Shown: piece by piece, positions 6,455 to 7,990 of the stretch
Numbering within the stretch: the first letter of the stretch is position 1
How the letters are laid out: every line of letters begins with the position of its first letter
From: JAAYYF01 sp040255585
GTDB taxonomy: Bacteria > Deinococcota > Deinococci > Deinococcales > Trueperaceae
Assembly (NCBI GenBank): GCA_040255585.1
Contig: JBDZVI010000105.1
Coordinates: 1 to 7,990 of the forward strand
Direction of reading: 5' to 3'
DNA: 7,990 bases
The notes under the pieces: generated by a model
What the model saw: only the letters and a program-made list of their open reading frames with translations
Told to the model about the DNA's origin: nothing
The model's database searches: none
Position numbers and translations under genes: made by a program

Positions 6455-7939
6455 ATGCCGCGATCCGCGCGGAAGCTCACCCGCTTGAGGCTCACGCTCA
6501 CTGCGCTGGTCCTGGCGCCTTTCGCCCTCCTCCTGACGGCCTGCCCTGGTCCTGGCGGCACGCTCGTCCAGAGCGTCGTGATCACGTCGCACACGGACGG
6601 CCAGGTGATCAGCGGCCCGCGCGTCATCCACCTGGAGGCCACGCTCGTGAACATGCCCGACGTGGCTTCCTACACGGTGATGCTGAACGGCGTCGCGGAG
6701 GCGGGAGCACGCTCCGGCAGCGTCATCTCGGCCGACCTCGAGCTCCACGACCACGCCAACAAGGTCGCCGTCCAGGCCACCTCGACGGCGGGCCACACGG
6801 TCTACGCGGAAGTCAACCTCGACTTCCCGTTCGTCACGCTCGGCACGTACCAGGCGGCGGCCTTCGCCATCGGCCAGGACGACCTCGTCTCCATCACGGA
6901 GGCGACGCCGCGCAAGATGATCGACGGCCCGGCAGGGCGTGCGTCGGTGGTAGGCGGCCACCTCTACCTGCCCGACGAGGTGCTCAACCGCGTGCTCGGC
7001 TACGACGTCGTGCCGGCCAGCAGCGGCGCCTCACCTGACTTCGTCCTCGGCCAGGACCAATTCGACGACACGACAGGCCGCGAAGGGGCGTCCGGCCTGC
7101 ATGCGCCCGGCGGCACGGCGACCGACGGTGTCCGGCTCGTGGCGACCGACGGCAACAACAGCCGTGTGCTCCTCTGGAACTCCGCCCCCACTTCCACGGC
7201 CGCGCCGGCAGACGTGGTGCTCGGCCAGGGCGACTTCCTCACCAACATCCCGAGCTGCGCCGCCACCAAAGTCGACCATCCGGCTGGCGCGACGATCGTT
7301 GGCGACAAGCTGGTGGTGGCCGACACCGACAACAACCGCGTCCTCATCTGGTCGCTTCCGACGTTCAACGGTGCCCCAGCCAGCGTGGTCATCGGGCAGT
7401 CTAGCTTCACGACGTGCTCTAACAACGACGACGACCAGGACGGGACGGCCGAGCCGAGCCCCACCGCGCGGACGCTCAACGGGCCTCTCGACGTTTGGAG
7501 CGACGGCCAACGGCTCTACATCGCCGACTCGTTCAACAACCGCGTGCTGGTCTACGACGAGCTCCCCGCGACGAACTTCCGCGCCGCCGATCGCGTACTC
7601 GGCCAGACGAGCTTCACCTCGATGGCCAGCGGCGCAGGCAACTCCGGCCTCGATTACCCCTCGTCCGTCCACGGCAACGCCAACCAGCTCTTCGTAGCGG
7701 ATTCCGGGAACAACCGTGTCCTGGTGTGGAACAGCGTCCCCACCCTGACCGGCTCGCCCGCTCACCTCGTGCTCGGGCAGACGAACTTCGACAACGTGAC
7801 GGCCAACGCGGGGGCGCTGGACCCGCACGCCAACGGTTTGAGCTTCCCTACGGGCGTGTACCAGACGGGCGACCTGCTGATAGTCGGCGATTACGAGAAC
7901 TTCCGCTACGTCGTGTACGGGGGGACCAGCATCCCATAG
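6455..7939 (+). CDS. lipoprotein with Ig-like domain and six-bladed NHL-type beta-propeller
   Basis: This 494-residue protein starts with a basic n-region and hydrophobic core ending in the lipobox LTAC, so C30 should be lipidated and the protein anchored to the envelope facing outward. Residues about 38-125 look like an Ig-like or glucodextranase-B-like beta domain (TSHTDGQVISGP, then VMLNGV, then NKVAVQATS). From about 136 to 488 a motif pair recurs: a GQ motif (AIGQ 138, VLGQ 197, VLGQ 255, VIGQ 312, VLGQ 381, VLGQ 438) and an NRVL-W-P strand (178, 236, 294, 362, 420, with a degenerate last copy near 483). Six copies suggest a six-bladed propeller as in NHL proteins, which usually bind proteins, glycans or other ligands. 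Between the fourth GQ motif and its NRVL strand is an Asp-rich insert (NNDDDQDG, 323-330). Besides C30 the only cysteines are C268 and C321. No enzyme signature is seen; the ligand is unknown. It follows rpsA by 235 bases and is probably transcribed separately. Confidence 0.88.
   Translation: MPRSARKLTRLRLTLTALVLAPFALLLTACPGPGGTLVQSVVITSHTDGQVISGPRVIHLEATLVNMPDVASYTVMLNGVAEAGARSGSVISADLELHDHANKVAVQATSTAGHTVYAEVNLDFPFVTLGTYQAAAFAIGQDDLVSITEATPRKMIDGPAGRASVVGGHLYLPDEVLNRVLGYDVVPASSGASPDFVLGQDQFDDTTGREGASGLHAPGGTATDGVRLVATDGNNSRVLLWNSAPTSTAAPADVVLGQGDFLTNIPSCAATKVDHPAGATIVGDKLVVADTDNNRVLIWSLPTFNGAPASVVIGQSSFTTCSNNDDDQDGTAEPSPTARTLNGPLDVWSDGQRLYIADSFNNRVLVYDELPATNFRAADRVLGQTSFTSMASGAGNSGLDYPSSVHGNANQLFVADSGNNRVLVWNSVPTLTGSPAHLVLGQTNFDNVTANAGALDPHANGLSFPTGVYQTGDLLIVGDYENFRYVVYGGTSIP
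6866..7918 (+). repeat. six coding repeats (propeller blades) in the lipoprotein gene
   Basis: The GQ motifs at residues 138, 197, 255, 312, 381 and 438 begin at about bases 6866, 7043, 7217, 7388, 7595 and 7766. Period is 57-59 codons except for one 69-codon unit enlarged by the Asp-rich insert. Similarity is clear in protein and only short at the DNA level (for example CAACAACCGCGT at two places), so these are old, diverged repeats rather than a recent tandem expansion. Confidence 0.75.
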
Positions 7940-7990
7940 TCAGCGGGGAGCCCCCCGGGCGGTCACTAGGGCGTGTTCATACTATGTTGT

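Noticed and set aside
7940..7990. GC-rich sequence and TACTAT (7980-7985) after the lipoprotein gene as terminator or next promoter
   Set aside because: Only a 4-bp stem (GCCC with GGGC) forms, no T-tract follows, and no -35 is found before TACTAT; the window ends before any gene.
1..7990. A new defence, mobile or biosynthetic system
   Set aside because: All frames with real coding character belong to ribosomal, envelope or single-enzyme families. There are no clustered genes of linked function, no direct-repeat arrays with spacers, no transposase or integrase, and no compositional break.

Overview
The window is 7,990 bases of GC-rich bacterial chromosome with strongly GC-biased third codon positions. 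The best lineage clue is the 30S ribosomal protein S1 gene. It has five S1 domains, a long low-complexity N-terminal extension, and a C-terminal tail with a Gly/Arg patch followed by an aromatic segment and an Ala/Lys/Pro/Glu-rich end. This layout, together with several genes that lack a Shine-Dalgarno site but have a TANNNT-like element just upstream of the start codon, suggests Deinococcota, perhaps the Truepera/Trueperaceae branch. That assignment is an inference from remembered family features, not from a search.

Layout from left to right. (1) Bases 1-173 hold the last 56 codons of an extracellular ExeM/NucH-like endonuclease on the plus strand. (2) Bases 250-1167 encode a single-pass membrane SPFH/prohibitin-like protein. 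(3) Bases 1168-1290 separate two convergent genes and contain two perfect hairpins in a row. The left one carries a T-tract on the minus strand. (4) On the minus strand, a metallophosphoesterase (4006 to 3236) is followed after 49 bases by a secreted protein of unknown function (3186 to 1291). The short gap contains a tandem 18-bp repeat that overlaps the upstream gene's stop codon. (5) Bases 4007-4152 are a divergent promoter region. (6) Bases 4153-6219 encode ribosomal protein S1 (rpsA), with a good promoter, a strong ribosome binding site and a long hairpin after the stop. (7) Bases 6455-7939 encode a lipoprotein with an Ig-like N-terminal domain and a six-bladed NHL-type beta-propeller.

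Four of the six genes are predicted to act at or outside the cell envelope: the nuclease, the SPFH protein, the secreted protein and the lipoprotein. Nothing in the order or spacing shows that they form one pathway. The only plausible co-transcribed pair is the metallophosphoesterase and the secreted protein. I see no transposon, CRISPR array, tRNA, rRNA, toxin-antitoxin pair, phage gene or defence system. The region looks like ordinary core and envelope gene content. The points most worth a second look are an internal duplication in the unknown secreted protein, the 18-bp repeat pair with a partial third copy, and the architecture of the propeller lipoprotein.
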